64,000 nt of DNA from Triangularia verruculosa (taxonomy: Eukaryota > Ascomycota > Sordariomycetes > Sordariales > Podosporaceae). The DNA lies in the NCBI GenBank assembly GCA_033296885.1, contig MU863883.1, forward strand, positions 62,001 to 126,000, read 5' to 3'. The translations under genes and the position numbers were made by a program. The notes under the pieces were generated by a model. It ran no database searches. It had not been told where the DNA came from and saw only the letters and a program-made list of their open reading frames with translations. Positions 30,007 through 43,000 of the stretch are shown in pieces. The first letter of the stretch is position 1. Every line of letters begins with the position of its first letter.

Positions 30007-31135
30007 CTAGTGCTTGCACCCGTGGGCGCAGGCCTTGTGCTTCTTGCTAGGCTTGTCACCATCCTCCTCCTCCTCATCGCCCTCCTCATCCTCATCGTCC
30101 TCGTCGTCGCTGAGGTCGTCGCTCTCCTGAGCTTGGGCTTTTTTGCATTTGTTAGCATCCCGTTGCTGATCAAATCTCGAATTTTGGAACAATGAGACTT
30201 ACTGAAGTACTTAAGCGCGTTCGGCCAGAGGTCGTCAGCGATGGCCATGGCGATGGTGTCACCCTGAGGGAAGATGTCAAGATCCTCCTCATCCTCCCAG
30301 TCCTCGTCATCCTCATCCTCCTTCATCTCCTCATCATCGTCCTCGACCTTCTCACCAGCCTGGCGCTTCTTGCGGTCCTCGGCCTCCTTCTTGAGGGCTT
30401 CAATGTTCTCCTCAGCAGAGACTCTCTCGCCAATGAAGCCAAAGAAGCAGAAGAAGCTCTCGGCACCAGTGGCGGCCTCAGCATCGAGCTTCTCCTTGAG
30501 CTCCTTCTGCTTGGGGGTGAGCTCCTTCTTCTCCTTGCCCTCCTTCTTGGAGGCGGTCTGCTCCTCCTCCCAGGCAGCCTTGGCGAGGGACAAGAGACCG
30601 TTGGTCAGATCCTTGCCGGCCTTCCACTTAATATCGACAGGCTCGCTGACATAGCCGACGAATCCGTCCTTTCCATGACGCCACCAGAACTTCTTCTCGA
30701 GAACCTTGTTCTCGAAATATTCGTTCTCGTTGAACTCGAAGCGGATGGAGACGCTGCGGGGGTCACCACCCTCGACGGGGGTGTCGATCTCAAAGCGCTT
30801 GACATCAATGGACTTGAGGGCGCCGAGGATGATCTGGGAGTCGGAAGGCTGGATGAACTCATCAATGTCCATGGGGGCCTGCTCGAAAACAAGGGGCCAG
30901 AAGTGCTCGATCTTGGACACGATCTTCTCGCGCTTCACATAGAGGTCCTTGGAAAGGTTGTACTGGTGACGAACTGCCAGGTTGGTTCAAGGTTAGTATT
31001 CGGTAGATCGCAAAGGAATTACAGCGATCGGATTGGAAGGAACTCACTGATGTCGGTCTCGACATCATCGAACTGGGCCTCAATCTCGGACAGCTCCTCG
31101 TAGGTCGCGAGGATCTCTTCAGCGGTGACGGCCAT
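30007..31135 (-). CDS. SET/NAP-family histone chaperone
   Basis: Exons 31135-31048, 30973-30203 and 30137-30007 on the reverse strand give 329 residues. The protein begins with a helix (EEILATYEELSEIEAQFDDV) of the NAP dimerisation type, continues with the earmuff domain including IEHFWPLVFEQ, FEFNENEYFENKVLEKKFWW and an insertion rich in Lys and Glu, and ends with a long Asp/Glu tail followed by KPSKKHKACAHGCKH. This is the SET/TAF-I or Vps75 branch of the NAP family, which binds H2A-H2B or H3-H4 and works in nucleosome assembly and histone modification. Intron 2 has two possible acceptors six bases apart (30138 or 30132); I prefer the first because it gives YFTQAQE, which is typical of the family. 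On the minus strand a run of 16 Ts (31322-31337) lies about 190 nt upstream of the ATG. Confidence 0.9.
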
Positions 31136-32976
31136 TTTGTCAGATATAATGTCACAAAGTATGGGTGAACGTAAAGAAGTTGGCCGAGATGGGCTGGGCG
31201 GGTGACGTGAGAAGAAGAAGAGATATGCGCTGGAGAAGCAAGAAAGAGAAAGTGCCGTGCGAGAAAACCCTTCGTTGGCTTTTAAAGAACTGACCGACTG
31301 ACAGACTCGAAAGGCAAAAAGAAAAAAAAAAAAAAAATGTTCTGCCCCTCCCCCTCGTCGCAGGCAGCCTACCAGAGTCGCATCAATGCAGCACGGGGTC
31401 CTGCCCTTCCCATCTGCCCCGCCAAAAGAGTTGGGAATTGGAGCTTGGCATCCACAAAAAAAGTGAAAGATAGTGGGGTAGCACAAACGGCGGAGACCCG
31501 GTCCCTGCCAAGAAAGCTCAAGGCGAGGTGGGGCCGTACGGTAGTTAATGTAACGGCAACCCGTTTACCGGCCCGAGGGGATCCTGGGGTTCTTTTCTCC
31601 TCCGAACATTGATCTGATTTCTCTGTGTTCTCCCTACATTTCTTCATATACGTTCCAGGCATTCGAACACTGTTCTCAATCGTAGAGGCTTGATCGATTG
31701 AGAGCTGCCTGTGAGTATTCACTCAATTCGGGTCGGAAAGCCATCACTTCCAGCGTCATCGAGACCGATTAGATGTTGATGGGTAACATACACATCGATG
31801 GTATCTCTTATCAGTTTAATTCGCCTCAGTTCTCACAAGCCTGTTGAAAACTGATGGCGGGGTATCGACCCCCACTATACAGAACCGTTACGCAATGAGA
31901 AGCTCTCACAGACCGTCCAATGTCAGCCAGTGAGTGTTACTTGTCACTGACAGCGTGGAGGCCATTAAACGACCCCCGCGAACGTTTAACACAGCCACAT
32001 GGCCTATAAAAACCCCGTTGCACCTTTTCCAGACAAACCATCTCCTGTCAACCTCTCCATCTATTTCTTGGATCAAAAATCCACAACATTGGTCGAGCAA
32101 GACACGAACGCGTGGAGGCAACAGCAGCTCTTACCGTCCGGTCTGCAGCACCGAGGCCCCTTCTCTTCCGTTATCGGGCTATTTGTCGGAACAAGCTGCT
32201 TTATCAGTCCCCGCTCATATCATTCACGGCGCATCTGCGTGCGGTCAATTTGGCAGCCATGGCTTATCTCCTTCTCGCAAGCAACGCAGCAGCAGAATCA
32301 CAATGCATTGTGTCAGTGCGCCCGAAGTCGGGACCGCTCTTTTCTTCTGCCCAAGGTTATCGACGGCCTTGGGGTTTAGTTCGGAGTGTTCAGGGTCACC
32401 CTTTGTCCAGTCGGACACTCCGCAATTGACTTTCTCTTAGTCAACAGATGGCGCTCCCTGCCAGCGACTGTCAGCGCGTGACTGCATCAGGTGTCATCCC
32501 GAGCCCATCTCCTTCCCAACCGGTGAACATTTGGGTAAAGCGGCGGTTCATCTGCCGATGGAGGGATTGATGTGACGACGAAAAGCCGATCCGAACTCGC
32601 CCGCTTCCGCGTTGCTTGCTCACCGGCCACCGGAGTTCACTTTCTGACAACTTTGCATCCCATCATTCAAAAAGACAACCCAGCCCCTGAAACAGTTGAG
32701 TGTTGTGCCAGGATCTAGAACTTGTCCCGAGATATTTTGCCTACGGTGGCGGTGACAGCTGGCGGAGATACCAAATACTGAGCCGCCGGAGAGAATTGTT
32801 CGCGTTCATTCGAGAAATAGGAAGGTATATAATACGAGGCCAAAGACTCCACCCAGGAACAACCCTATTACAACCTACCCATAACTCAAAAACACGAACT
32901 TGACTGAAGTTTACCAATCCCTCACACAATCACAATTTAGTTCAATCCTCAGCCTAATATCGAGAAGACCGACAAA
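31136..32976. promoter_or_regulatory. 1.8-kb divergent promoter between SET/NAP and asparaginase genes
   Basis: Diverging neighbours place two promoters here. A 16-base A run at 31322-31337 marks the SET side. Overlapping frames at 31.9-32.4 kb are short and mutually exclusive, and I see no family resemblance. No gene is supported. Confidence 0.5.
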
Positions 32977-35183
32977 ATGGGCGGCGTCACCTTCATGGAG
33001 GGCAATCCGGACCGGCAGTTCCCCGAGTCTCGGGTCCTTATCATCATGACCGGCGGTACCATTTGCATGCAGCCCTCTGACGATGGCCTTGTCCCCATGA
33101 GCGGCTTCCTCGAGCTCGCCATGGCTCCCCGGCCCTCTTTTAATGACAGCACGGCTCCTTCGAGTAGGTATCCGACACACGTCATGGCCCGCTACAGCTA
33201 CTAACCTTACCACAGCTAATCTTACCGCCTATACCAAAGAAGGCCATAAACTCAGTCTGCCTTCCCTCCGAACACCAACCTCGGCCTATTCCAGACATAT
33301 CCGGTATTCCATTCTCGAATTCTCTCCTCTGCTAGACTCCTCTAGTATTGCATCCGCAGGTTGGACAGACATCGCACTCACCATCCAGAAAAACTACCCT
33401 TTCTTTGACGGCTTCGTCATCCTTCACGGCACCGATTCGTTAGCTTACACCGCCTCAGCTCTGTCATTCATGCTCGCTGACCTCGGCAAACCCGTCATTC
33501 TCACCGGTTCTCAGGCCTCCATCTTTGCCCTCCAGTCCGACGCTGTCGACAACTTGCTGGGCAGTCTTATCATTGCCGGCACTTTCACAATCCCCGAAGT
33601 CTGTCTATTCTTCCACCACACTCTGTTCAGAGGCAACCGAACAACAAAGGTCTCGGCGTCCAGTTTCGAAGCATTTGACTCCCCCAACGCGGACCCCCTG
33701 GCCAGAGTGACCAGCTTGGGAGTAGACGTAAACTGGGGCCTCGTCCGGCGTCCAACCCGCATAGCCGAGTTCGCCGTCACCAAAACCTTGGACACAACCC
33801 ACGTGGCGTCCCTTCGCATCTTCCCCGGCATCTGGCCTCAGCTAGTCGATTCTGTTCTTAGAGTGCCAGATCTACGGGGGTTGGTCCTGGAGACGTTCGG
33901 CATGGGCAACGCTCCCGGGGGAGTGGACGGGCATCTGACAAAGGCGATCAAGCAGGCGGTGGATAGAGGTATCGTGATTGTGAATGTGAGCCAGTGCACA
34001 AACGGGTTTGTCAGTCCGTTGTATGCGCCGGGAACAGCTTTGGGGAGGGCGGGGGTGGTGTTTGGTGGCGATTTGACTACGGAGGCGGCGCTGACAAAGC
34101 TGAGTTACTTGCTAGCGCTGAAGGATGAGGGAACGATTGGGCTGGAGGAGGTGAAGGATATGATGGGGAAGAGCTTGAGGGGGGAGATGACGGAGCTGAG
34201 GGTTGCCAGTTTTGTTCATCCAGCGGGAGACCTGGAGGATGATGCGGTGGGGAGGATTTCAGAATCTGGTAGGTTGCTTTCCGCTGTTAATGACCTCAAG
34301 GTGTCTACTTTCTTTGGGTGATGGTTGTCTGTCTTTGTGCTGGATAGATTTAAACTCTTATTAATTCTTAATCTCCAACTAATCCTTGTTCTCTGTGACA
34401 GACTCAGCCTTTACGGCCCTCGGGTACGCCATCAGCAACGGCGACCTGCGCACCGTGAGGGAACTTCTCGAAGGAGACGAGTTCAACCACCAGCTGCTCA
34501 AAAAGGCGGATTACGCCGGCAACACGGCGGTTCATCTCGCCGCCGTTGGGCCAGAGCCGGAGATTTTGAAGGAGATCCTCTTGCGTGGAGCTAGCGTGCA
34601 CGTTAGGAACAGGGCGAACAACACGCCGCTCTACCTGGCGGAGAAAATGGTGGCCAGTGGCGCCTCGCCCAACTCGCAGCAGTGCGTCACTCTCTTGAAG
34701 GGCGCGGGCGCGCATTTGTGGCTGGAGAACGAGGGGAGCATGGCCAATAGCCGGAGGGCTTCTACTGGCGGGGGTGGAAGTAATGGAAGTAATGGAGATG
34801 AGAATGGGCATGGGAATGGCATTCAAACCAACAGGTCGGCCGGGGAAGCTGAGAAAGAAAAGGCTAGCAATGCTCTTGCGGCGGAGTTTACTGGGCTGAG
34901 TCTCGAGGTGGAAACCCCTCTTCTTGACCTTGGCCCCGAGGAGGAGAGAGTCCGTGAGGGACTCGACGCTGTGTGGAAGACGGCAATGGAGAGAATTTGC
35001 AAGGAACAAGACGCTGTGATTGCAAGGGCCCGCAGCGAGATGGACGCCATGCTGGCTCAGGAAATGGCTTTCGTTGAGCGGGAGATGGCTAAGCTGGTGG
35101 GGAGACCGGTTACTTCGACGGAGGGGAGCGGTGGTGACGTTGGAGCTGCATCTGATATGGAGATGGGAAAGATCGTCAACTGA
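32977..35183 (+). CDS. L-asparaginase (type I) with C-terminal ankyrin repeats and coiled coil
   Basis: Exons 32977-33163, 33216-34268 and 34402-35183 give 673 residues. The asparaginase domain has the first catalytic threonine in MTGGTICM (about 24-31), and the second catalytic motif HGTDSLAYTASAL from residue 133, followed by SDAVDNLLGSL. The 133-nt intron 3 (TCTG|GTAGGT to GACAG|ACTCAG) joins in phase to ankyrin repeats from about residue 417 (GNTAVHLAAVGPEPEILKEIL is one helix pair), then a Gly/Ser/Asn linker and a C-terminal helix region (EGLDAVWKTAMERICKEQD). The same architecture is found in mammalian ASPG, which has asparaginase plus ankyrin repeats. It hydrolyses asparagine to aspartate and ammonia in the cytosol; no signal peptide is visible. 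If intron 3 is kept, a stop at 34319-34321 yields a short form without ankyrins. Confidence 0.9.
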
Positions 35184-37991
35184 GCGATATGCTTGCGTGG
35201 TGTTTTGGTTGAGATGTGCGTGTTTTGGGGCCTGAATCTTTGAGCAGCTTGCATGCTTTGATATAAAAGTCTATGCAAAGTTGGGTAAAAGGATATGTGG
35301 TTTCGTTTGGTTGGTTGGGGGCGCTGGGAAATCATCCAAGGTACCGATAGATATCGGGTCTGATTTTCGGTCGCGGATATCTCGATAGGATGTCTGGGTT
35401 ATATTCTGCTTTGTTTACCTTCTTCAGATTACAGCCAATAATACCGAATCAATCAATATGCTCAGTAAGCGAGGCTCGGAGGGAGGCCGTGAATTGATCT
35501 GCCGGTATGGTGGAGAGGAGCCTCATCACATGCAGATTGACCACATATATATGTACTTACGTGCAGCAAGACACCTGCATAGGCGGCCGATATGTGGCGG
35601 GTGGTATCAGAGCCTCAATAGTTCACCTGCTCAGTCGACCGGTTCGTGTCTGAAGCATACACCATTTGCGATTTACGATGCAACCCACTCTTTCATCGAG
35701 CTGGATAGGTGGCTGGCTGCCTCGTCCAAGGCTGCTCGCCCAGCTCTGCTACAACGAGTAAGGTACCCGGAGCTTGAAAAGGGAATTGAGTTCGTCCGTC
35801 TCCTCGTCCCTCACTCTGCAGGATCCTCCCAAAAGGGACGAAAGGCCGTCAAAACAACAAAAAAGCAGGCCGGCTGGACAGGCCGCCTATGAGGGACGGC
35901 TCGCACGCCATGTTAGTGTAGGCCCAGCCAGACCACCAGATAGGAAAGAGCTGGGCGAAGCCTTTGCCCATTCCTTTTCCTCGGTCAAGTGATTATGGGG
36001 TTTTTGCCTCCAATTCATCTTCAGGAGTTTGAATTTTGTTCTCGTCAAGGAGGTTGTCTATTTCTGCACAAGGCGGCCGCCGAGGCTGGAGATCTTTTGG
36101 ATTCGGCTGCCTCTTATGGGATGTGGCCCACGCTTCATTGCCGTGTCTGTTGCTTATGCGTGACGCACATCTCTTTGCCTCTGAGTCGAAGTGTTGCCTG
36201 GGGATTTTGAGTCCTTTGATGATATTTATTTGCCTCGAATCCTACGTGGAATTAAATCCAAATGATGGGCTGTTGAGGAACTTTTGAGGGATGTTGAGGT
36301 GAGGAAGCGAGAAAGCCGATGCTAAGCATGTGTTCAGCCTTGCATCCATAGGCGGCAGGGGTGATGCGGAACATGACTAACAAAAGTCGCAGTAAATCAT
36401 GCGCGTACTATGGTAGTGTCAGTTCTCTAATGCTAAGCAGGGGCAGGCAACGGTGGGCGCAAGTCAGTGGGTTGGCGCACTGGCATATGACGTACAGGCC
36501 TCTCTGTGCTGTATGGTATTGCGGCGACTGGATCGAGAAGTTTAACGGTAGGTACCTGACTTTCCTTCACACATACCTATTTTCATACCTAGACGAGGAT
36601 GCAATCCTTGTCATGTTGAAGAGCCTCATATGTATCGCAGAGGATACTAACCTTGAAGCGAACGTTTGCCAGTACCTCAGCCAATTTCGGTCAGAATATC
36701 ACTCATACCACCTGACACTTCAGTTCGTCACTGGTGATGCCTGAACCATGATTGACTGCTCATGCCCCCCGTGTAAGGTGTTGGTCCCATTCTGTCTCAC
36801 TTACTAAAGAAGTTACGCATGGGAAACTACCGAGGTCTCTCGGTGAGTACCACAGCATATGATACAGCTTTCTCTAATGTTGAAAGTTACTGCGTGCCCA
36901 AAAGTGGGGGACGCTTTGCAGCAGAAACTGCTGTTGGTCTGGCGTCGTCTTTGTTGGTTCCGCAACCTTTCTTTCACCAAGCCAACAACCACTCATACCT
37001 ACCGGCGGCCCCCTGCAGACGGGGACTCTTCAGGCCGCAGCTTTCGGGCTGCTAGGAAGTCAAAATAAAGCGGGAAACGCAACCATTCCCTGGACGTACC
37101 GATTCTCTGGGTCACCCGGTTCCGGTATCACTTCTCACCAGCCCCCCGGCAGCGACATCACCGTGGCCTTCACTGCGGGTCGGGCCAGGGCGGCCTAGCG
37201 ACCCTTTAGTGTTGGTTTTCTCCTCATCGCCGGCCTCCGCACGGAGCGCGTTTTGCGGGGTTTTATATGGCACGGGTACTTTGGGATTGTTTGTTTGTTG
37301 TTGTTGTCCGTCCCAGTGGGAAAGACACTGCCAGACATCGCTTAGACACTGCGCAAGCGACCATGGATCCCAAATGACCCGGGGATATGGGTTGTGCCCA
37401 TAATATCAAGACGAGCGTGGTAAACCGTGTAGTACAGCAGAAAGGAGCGAAATCTCTGCCTGTTCTTTGTGAGGGTAAGACATACGCATGCTGCTATCCG
37501 TCTGCCAAAGACCCAGGACGACATTTTCTCTGTGCGCCACACCACTTTTTCATGGACTGTTGCCACCAGAGCAGCAAGCACAATCAGTTGGTACCCCTTG
37601 ACCCAGAAAATGAGGAAGAGGGAGCAGAACTGGGATGGAACGAGTGTTCCTTGGGAGTCAGGATGTGTGTGGTAAGGCTAATTGACTCCTCTTGGGCAGC
37701 AGTTTATGCATGGACTATGCAATCAGGTAAGGCGACCTTCTCCCTTTGACCTGTATCAGAGACACCATGCATATCGTGGTTGTGGCTTCTCAGCCTGGAA
37801 CTATAAAGACCCTCACCGCTCTCCATAGCTTTGTCCATTCGGATTGAGGTACTTGCACAAGGCTCATGACTGCAGCCAACACGAAAGCAACCCCCCCACG
37901 GCCCATTTAAGTGCGGCTTGTTGGCAACGTAGGGTGTCTCTTTTCTTGTTCTTCTTCGCTTCCTTCCTCACCCCAGGATACTTTTGTCGAT
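35184..37991. promoter_or_regulatory. 2.8-kb intergenic region before the BCS1-like gene
   Basis: Both neighbours are on the plus strand. ATG-initiated frames of 120-144 codons occur at 35458-35892, about 36364-36744 and 37387-37749, but their compositions are unremarkable, they have no family resemblance and no splice partners. I call none of them. The last few hundred bases should be the promoter of the BCS1-like gene. Confidence 0.45.
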
Positions 37992-40078
37992 ATGGACTTC
38001 TCTCATCTCCTTCGAACGGCCCTGCCTCCTTTTGTTGGCAATATCAGTGCCGAAGATAACAATGCCACCCAAAATATTGTCGAGACCCTCTCGCCTCTGC
38101 TTGGACTGCAGCTCAATCCTCTCCTGAATCTATTCATGATCTTCTATGATCTGGCTGGCGGTCGCCTTACCACCCTTGGCCTCAACCCGACGTTGATTCT
38201 GACCACATTTGGACTGGCCTGGGCGTTCAACAAGATAGGGGTGCAGATTTACGACAACGTCAGCTCCATCCTGGGAAGATATTTTACCGCCTCTATTCAG
38301 GTTAACAGCGGGGATAACATCTACGATCACCTGATGAAGTTTCTTGCCAACCGTCAAGACATGACCGAATCTCGCTCGTTGACAGCAGAAACATGGTTCA
38401 AACCAACGTCAGAGGAAGCAGACGAGGCTGACTTGTTCAGGACGAAGATTTCACCCGATGGCGAGGGTGTCAATCTGAATTTTTCTAACCAAGAGTCCAA
38501 GTGTCCCCCCCGGTTTACACCCGCTATCGGATCACACAACTTTTGGTTTCAAGGCAAATACTTCGCACTGAGAAGGAAACAGGAGACGCTGCACACAAAC
38601 AACACCTGGGGTGGCTCTCAGTACAGAGACAGGGAATCACTGATTCTCTGCTGCTACGGCCGTTCGCCTGAGCCTATCAAGCGCCTCCTTGAGCATGCCA
38701 AGCAAGAGTACTACAGCGAGCACAACGCCAGGACCATTGTCAAGCGTCCAGCGTCTCAGAGCATGAGGAGCTACGGTGGCAGACACAGCTGGTCGATGGT
38801 GGCGAATCGACCCGTTCGTCCCATGAGAACGGTTGTGTTAGACGAGAAGCAAAAGATCCAGGTGCTTTACGACATGAACGAATATCTTCACCCTTCGACT
38901 CCTCGATGGTATGTACAAACCCCCTAAGAAATCCCCGTGCAGAATAACATCTCTAACTCGCCTTTAGGTACGCAAATCGTGGCATTCCTCTCCGCCGAGG
39001 CTACCTTTTCCACGGTCCGCCCGGGACAGGTAAAACGTCACTGTCCTTTGCCCTAGCCGGTGTCTTTGGCCTCGACATTTACGTTATCTCCCTCCTTGAC
39101 CCGTCGCTAACCGAAGAAGACCTTTGCGCGCTCTTCAACTCTCTTCCTCGCCGCTGTGTGGTGCTTCTCGAGGACATCGACACAGCAGGGCTTACTCGCC
39201 CGGGCGAGTCGGCGCCTGGTACTGATAACAGCGATGACAGCGACGACAAGGATGAAAACGACAAGAGCAAGGACAAGGCAAAGAAAAAAGACAAGGAGCC
39301 CGAGGAAAAGAAGTCTTCGGAATGGAACGTCGCCGACCTGGCCAGGGAACTCAAGAAGCAGTCATCGAGCGAATCCACCGATAAGAAAGGCATCTCCCTC
39401 TCTGGCCTGTTAAATGCCATCGACGGCGTTGCCTCTCACGAGGGCCGGGTTCTCATCATGACAACCAATAAGCCAGAGACTCTGGACGAAGCTTTGATCC
39501 GCCCCGGCCGAGTTGACCTTCAAATCGCCTTCACCAACGCCACCCGGGAGCAAGCCTGCGAGCTGTTCAAGAGAATGTACGACGCCGACCGGACCGCCAC
39601 AACTCCGATGAAAGTCCAGGACAGACCCCAGTCTACAACCACCAACCGCCTCCGCTCCCACCTGAACAAGCTCACAAGAACCATCTCCGCCCCTACCATC
39701 CCCCAGAGAGAGGAGAAGGACGGCAACACGACCGACACGTCCGCCGCCACCACAGCAGTAGACCTGGAGTCTGACACCTATTCCCTGCCGTCCTCCGCCT
39801 CTCCCACAAAAGTCGCGTTTGCGCCTGAGGAAGTCAACAAGGCGGTAGGATCGGTAGAAACAGACGATTTGAAACCGATCACCCCGGAGGAACTCGACAG
39901 GATTGCCGGGGAGTTTGCCTCTATGATCCCCGAAGGCCAGTTCTCGCCTGCGGAGCTCCAGGGGTTCCTGCTCAAGAGGAAGAGGGAGCCCAGACGGGCG
40001 CTGAGGGAGGTGGCGGTCTGGGTGGAGGGTACGCTGGAGCAGAAGAAGGCCAAGACGAAGGTTGTCAGGGTGCAGTGA
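37992..40078 (+). CDS. BCS1-type AAA ATPase with charged insert in the AAA module
   Basis: Exons 37992-38908 and 38968-40078 (59-nt intron, TG|GTATGT to TTTAG|GTACGC) give 675 residues. An N-terminal hydrophobic segment near residues 60-80 (LILTTFGLAWAF) and the BCS1-specific region precede the AAA domain. Walker A is GPPGTGKTS at about 322-330, Walker B is CVVLLEDID at 369-377, and the sensor and arginine-finger part is NAIDGVASHEGRVLIMTTN followed by LIRPGRVD. Bcs1 is an inner-membrane ATPase that inserts the Rieske protein into respiratory complex III. Yeast Bcs1 has 456 residues; this one is longer because of a Lys/Asp/Glu-rich insert at about 380-447 and a Ser/Thr-rich stretch near the C-terminus. 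Such longer BCS1-like paralogues are common in filamentous fungi and may have other roles, so I do not assign the BCS1 symbol. Confidence 0.88.
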
Positions 40079-43000
40079 TGGGTTGTGCAGCTTTTTTTTT
40101 TTTCGGTATCACTTTTCGTTCAACTTAATATTTCTTAGTAGTCTTTTTTTTCTCCATATTTTCTTTGGCAGAGCAGGATACAGATCCATACACACGAGCA
40201 ACTTGGCTTTTTGCAGCGATTGGAATTTCCAGGGCAGGATAGATACGTGGCAGGTGGGATCGAACATGGAAGAGGAAGGGGTCTGGCGTTGGGTGAGCTT
40301 TCCGAGTTTGTTCGCGATGGATGGGATATCTACCTAACCAGGGTATTTATTTCCTTTTTTATTTTTTTCTCTAGAAATGCAGCACATGAGAGTATGAAAT
40401 ATGAAGCGCATTACCACATATTATTTCGAGTACTCACCTCCTCCATCCCTTATACCAGCGACTCAAAAAGCGCCCCGGCCTCGACACATCCGTGTGGGTC
40501 CCGGCGTCGGCCGGCCAAGTTTGGCACATCTGTTTCGGTGATCCGGTGTCCGGCCCGGGTCACGGGCCCTCTCTCCAAAACCATTCCGCCATCTCATCTC
40601 CACAACCAATTCCCTCTTCCATCGAATCTCACAATCATCTTTTTTTCTCTCACTCGTTTGTCTTGTTTCTCGCTTATCACACCTGACCAACAGCCCACGT
40701 CCGTCCGTCCAGTTAGCTGCAGCGCGGCCGCGCCGAGATTCATGCGCTACGGACGTGCCGATACCATCCTTCCCCCTCAAAAAATTCGGACGAAGTAACT
40801 CCGGGACGGGCCAGCAACACCGAATAACTGAGATGGCGAATCCTATTGGTGGGCTTAGACATTATGCATGAACAGTGGGAAATCCCAGGTGGAAAAAAGA
40901 TGGTATGGGTTTTTTTCTAGTGTGAGGTTTTTGTTGGGTTGGGGTTGCTGTCTACCTAGCCAGCTAGTAGGTGGCTATCTTTCGCCGACAGTACGGCTTG
41001 GTATAGCACAGAGCCAAGTTAGTTCTTAGCTGTAGATGTTATAGTTATAAGATGGTGAGTATATCTTCCGGCTGGTGGGCTGGTGGGTTAGTATAATGCG
41101 AATGGATTCCCTTTCTGATGGCGGAGGTTGGGTTGGAAAGACAGAAGGAGTTAGGTAGGTAGGCATCAGAGTGAAAAGTTAGGATGTTGATGATGATGAG
41201 GAGGAGGTTAGAAACGGTGCTCCGTTTGTCTCTCTGAATCCCATCCATCGTCGTTGAGACCACGTAGACGATCTCGTGTCTTGTCCCGTGCTGGAACCCC
41301 GAGGCAGCCGGCCCGATCATAACCCAGGTGCCTGTTTCGTCAACCGATTCTTATACCTTCCCTCCAGAGGCGGAGGATTACCAGTCACTTCCTCTGTAAG
41401 ACGGGACGACAAAAGCTGATGCAAAAACGCACAATCGCGGCGTAGATTTATGCTTGAACTTCTTTCTGGTAGATGTGCCTTGCAGATCCTCCACACCTGA
41501 CCTTCCTCGAAACATCCAGGCTCTCGTCAGCTTTGCTTCTTAGGATGCAAGTGCGGCTGGGACCGCTACTTGCCCAGTGTATGCCTTCCTGAGGTGCATT
41601 TTTCGTTAATGGAAACTGTGGCGTTCTTTCCTCACGATAAGCGTGGTATCAGTAATCGGGGGATCTTCCCCATGTTTCCCAACCGCTTTCCTGACTTGCA
41701 GTTGAGGAAAAAATCTTATAAAGTATAGAAGGAAAGGGTAATTGGAAAGGTGGTGTTTTCAGGGGGCGATAGCTGATCACGATTTTCTGCAAAGATTCAA
41801 GCCCAATCATCCCGACTTTTCCATCCCATCCAAAAGTTCGGGATTCCGACAGCCAGTTATATCTCTCAGCTGTTCCATCACCCCTCATTGAGGAAGAGAG
41901 CCCAACTACCGCATAAGGGGTTGATCCAAAGGGGGCACAGCGGGCTGACAACCAACCTTAAGTTCTCCAGTTCAGGAGCGACTGACTGGTTGGTTCGGCC
42001 CTCGAAACTGAAGAAAAAGTCTGGATGGAAACGCGGGGTAGACATCTCCAACAATCCCTTACCTTTCTCCCATCCAATAGCAAAGCAACGAAAAGAACTT
42101 GGGTATATATCAAAGCCTGTTAAGAGCAGCCTCAAGACGACTTGCAAGTAAGTACACTGATTACCTTATTACACAAGGAGCAACCTTCCTAATCCGTCCC
42201 AAGTTTTTTCCTTCCTCTCCCCCCCACGTTAATAATTGTGCAGGAACGCGGTGAGCAATGATTATGTGCCTGCATAATCGCTTGCATCCTACATCCGTAC
42301 CAACCCCAACCTGGAAAACCGAAAAATCATGCAAGTCAGCAAGCGAGCCTCTTTCTTTTTTTTTCCTTCTGTCGTACCGGAACAAATTATTATCATTTTG
42401 TTTCGTTGTTTAAAATGCTGCCGTCTCCTTCGCTTCCATCATCAAAGTGGAGTCAAGAGTGATGATGTGCATCTTCTCTCGCTGTGATGGAATGTAACGG
42501 TGATCATCACGACGTCGGAGACCCCCGGGAAAAAGATCGCACAGACATTCCACGAGTGGACTCCGTAAAAAAAAGATTCCCGGGAACGAACGGTGGGAAC
42601 GGTCGTCCGGGGGGGCTTGGTTGAAGAATTAAGGGAGTTGAAACATTTCCACCCCCTGAAACAAAATCCCCTCCCCCCACCCCCCAACGCTCCCTTCAGG
42701 TTGTTGTCGCCTTGCTCCCTATCAAATCTCGGGAAACGGTAGCCAAGAAGTTGAAAGACGGAGGGTCACAAGCCTTCTATCACGAGGTGACTGTTACAAT
42801 GTCAACACAAGCGATAAGTAAAACCGGGGACGAGTTGATCCCAGAGGGCCAAAAAGGGGGTTGAAACACCATCACATCGCGACTCGGCGGTACTCGATCT
42901 TGATGTAGATAATTTACGGAGATTTGGGGTACGTCACATTCATAGTCGGACTTTTATGTGTCTAATATGGCTCAAAAAAGGCAAAGGTATTCAAATTTAT

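Noticed and set aside
37387..37749. 120-codon Cys-containing frame upstream of the BCS1-like gene
   Set aside because: It has an ATG but no signal peptide, family resemblance or splice partner, and lies in a region where other frames are equally long by chance.
39028..39036. Cryptic donor GTAAAA inside the Walker A motif of the BCS1-like gene
   Set aside because: The frame reads straight through as GPPGTGKTS, so the bases are coding, not an intron start.
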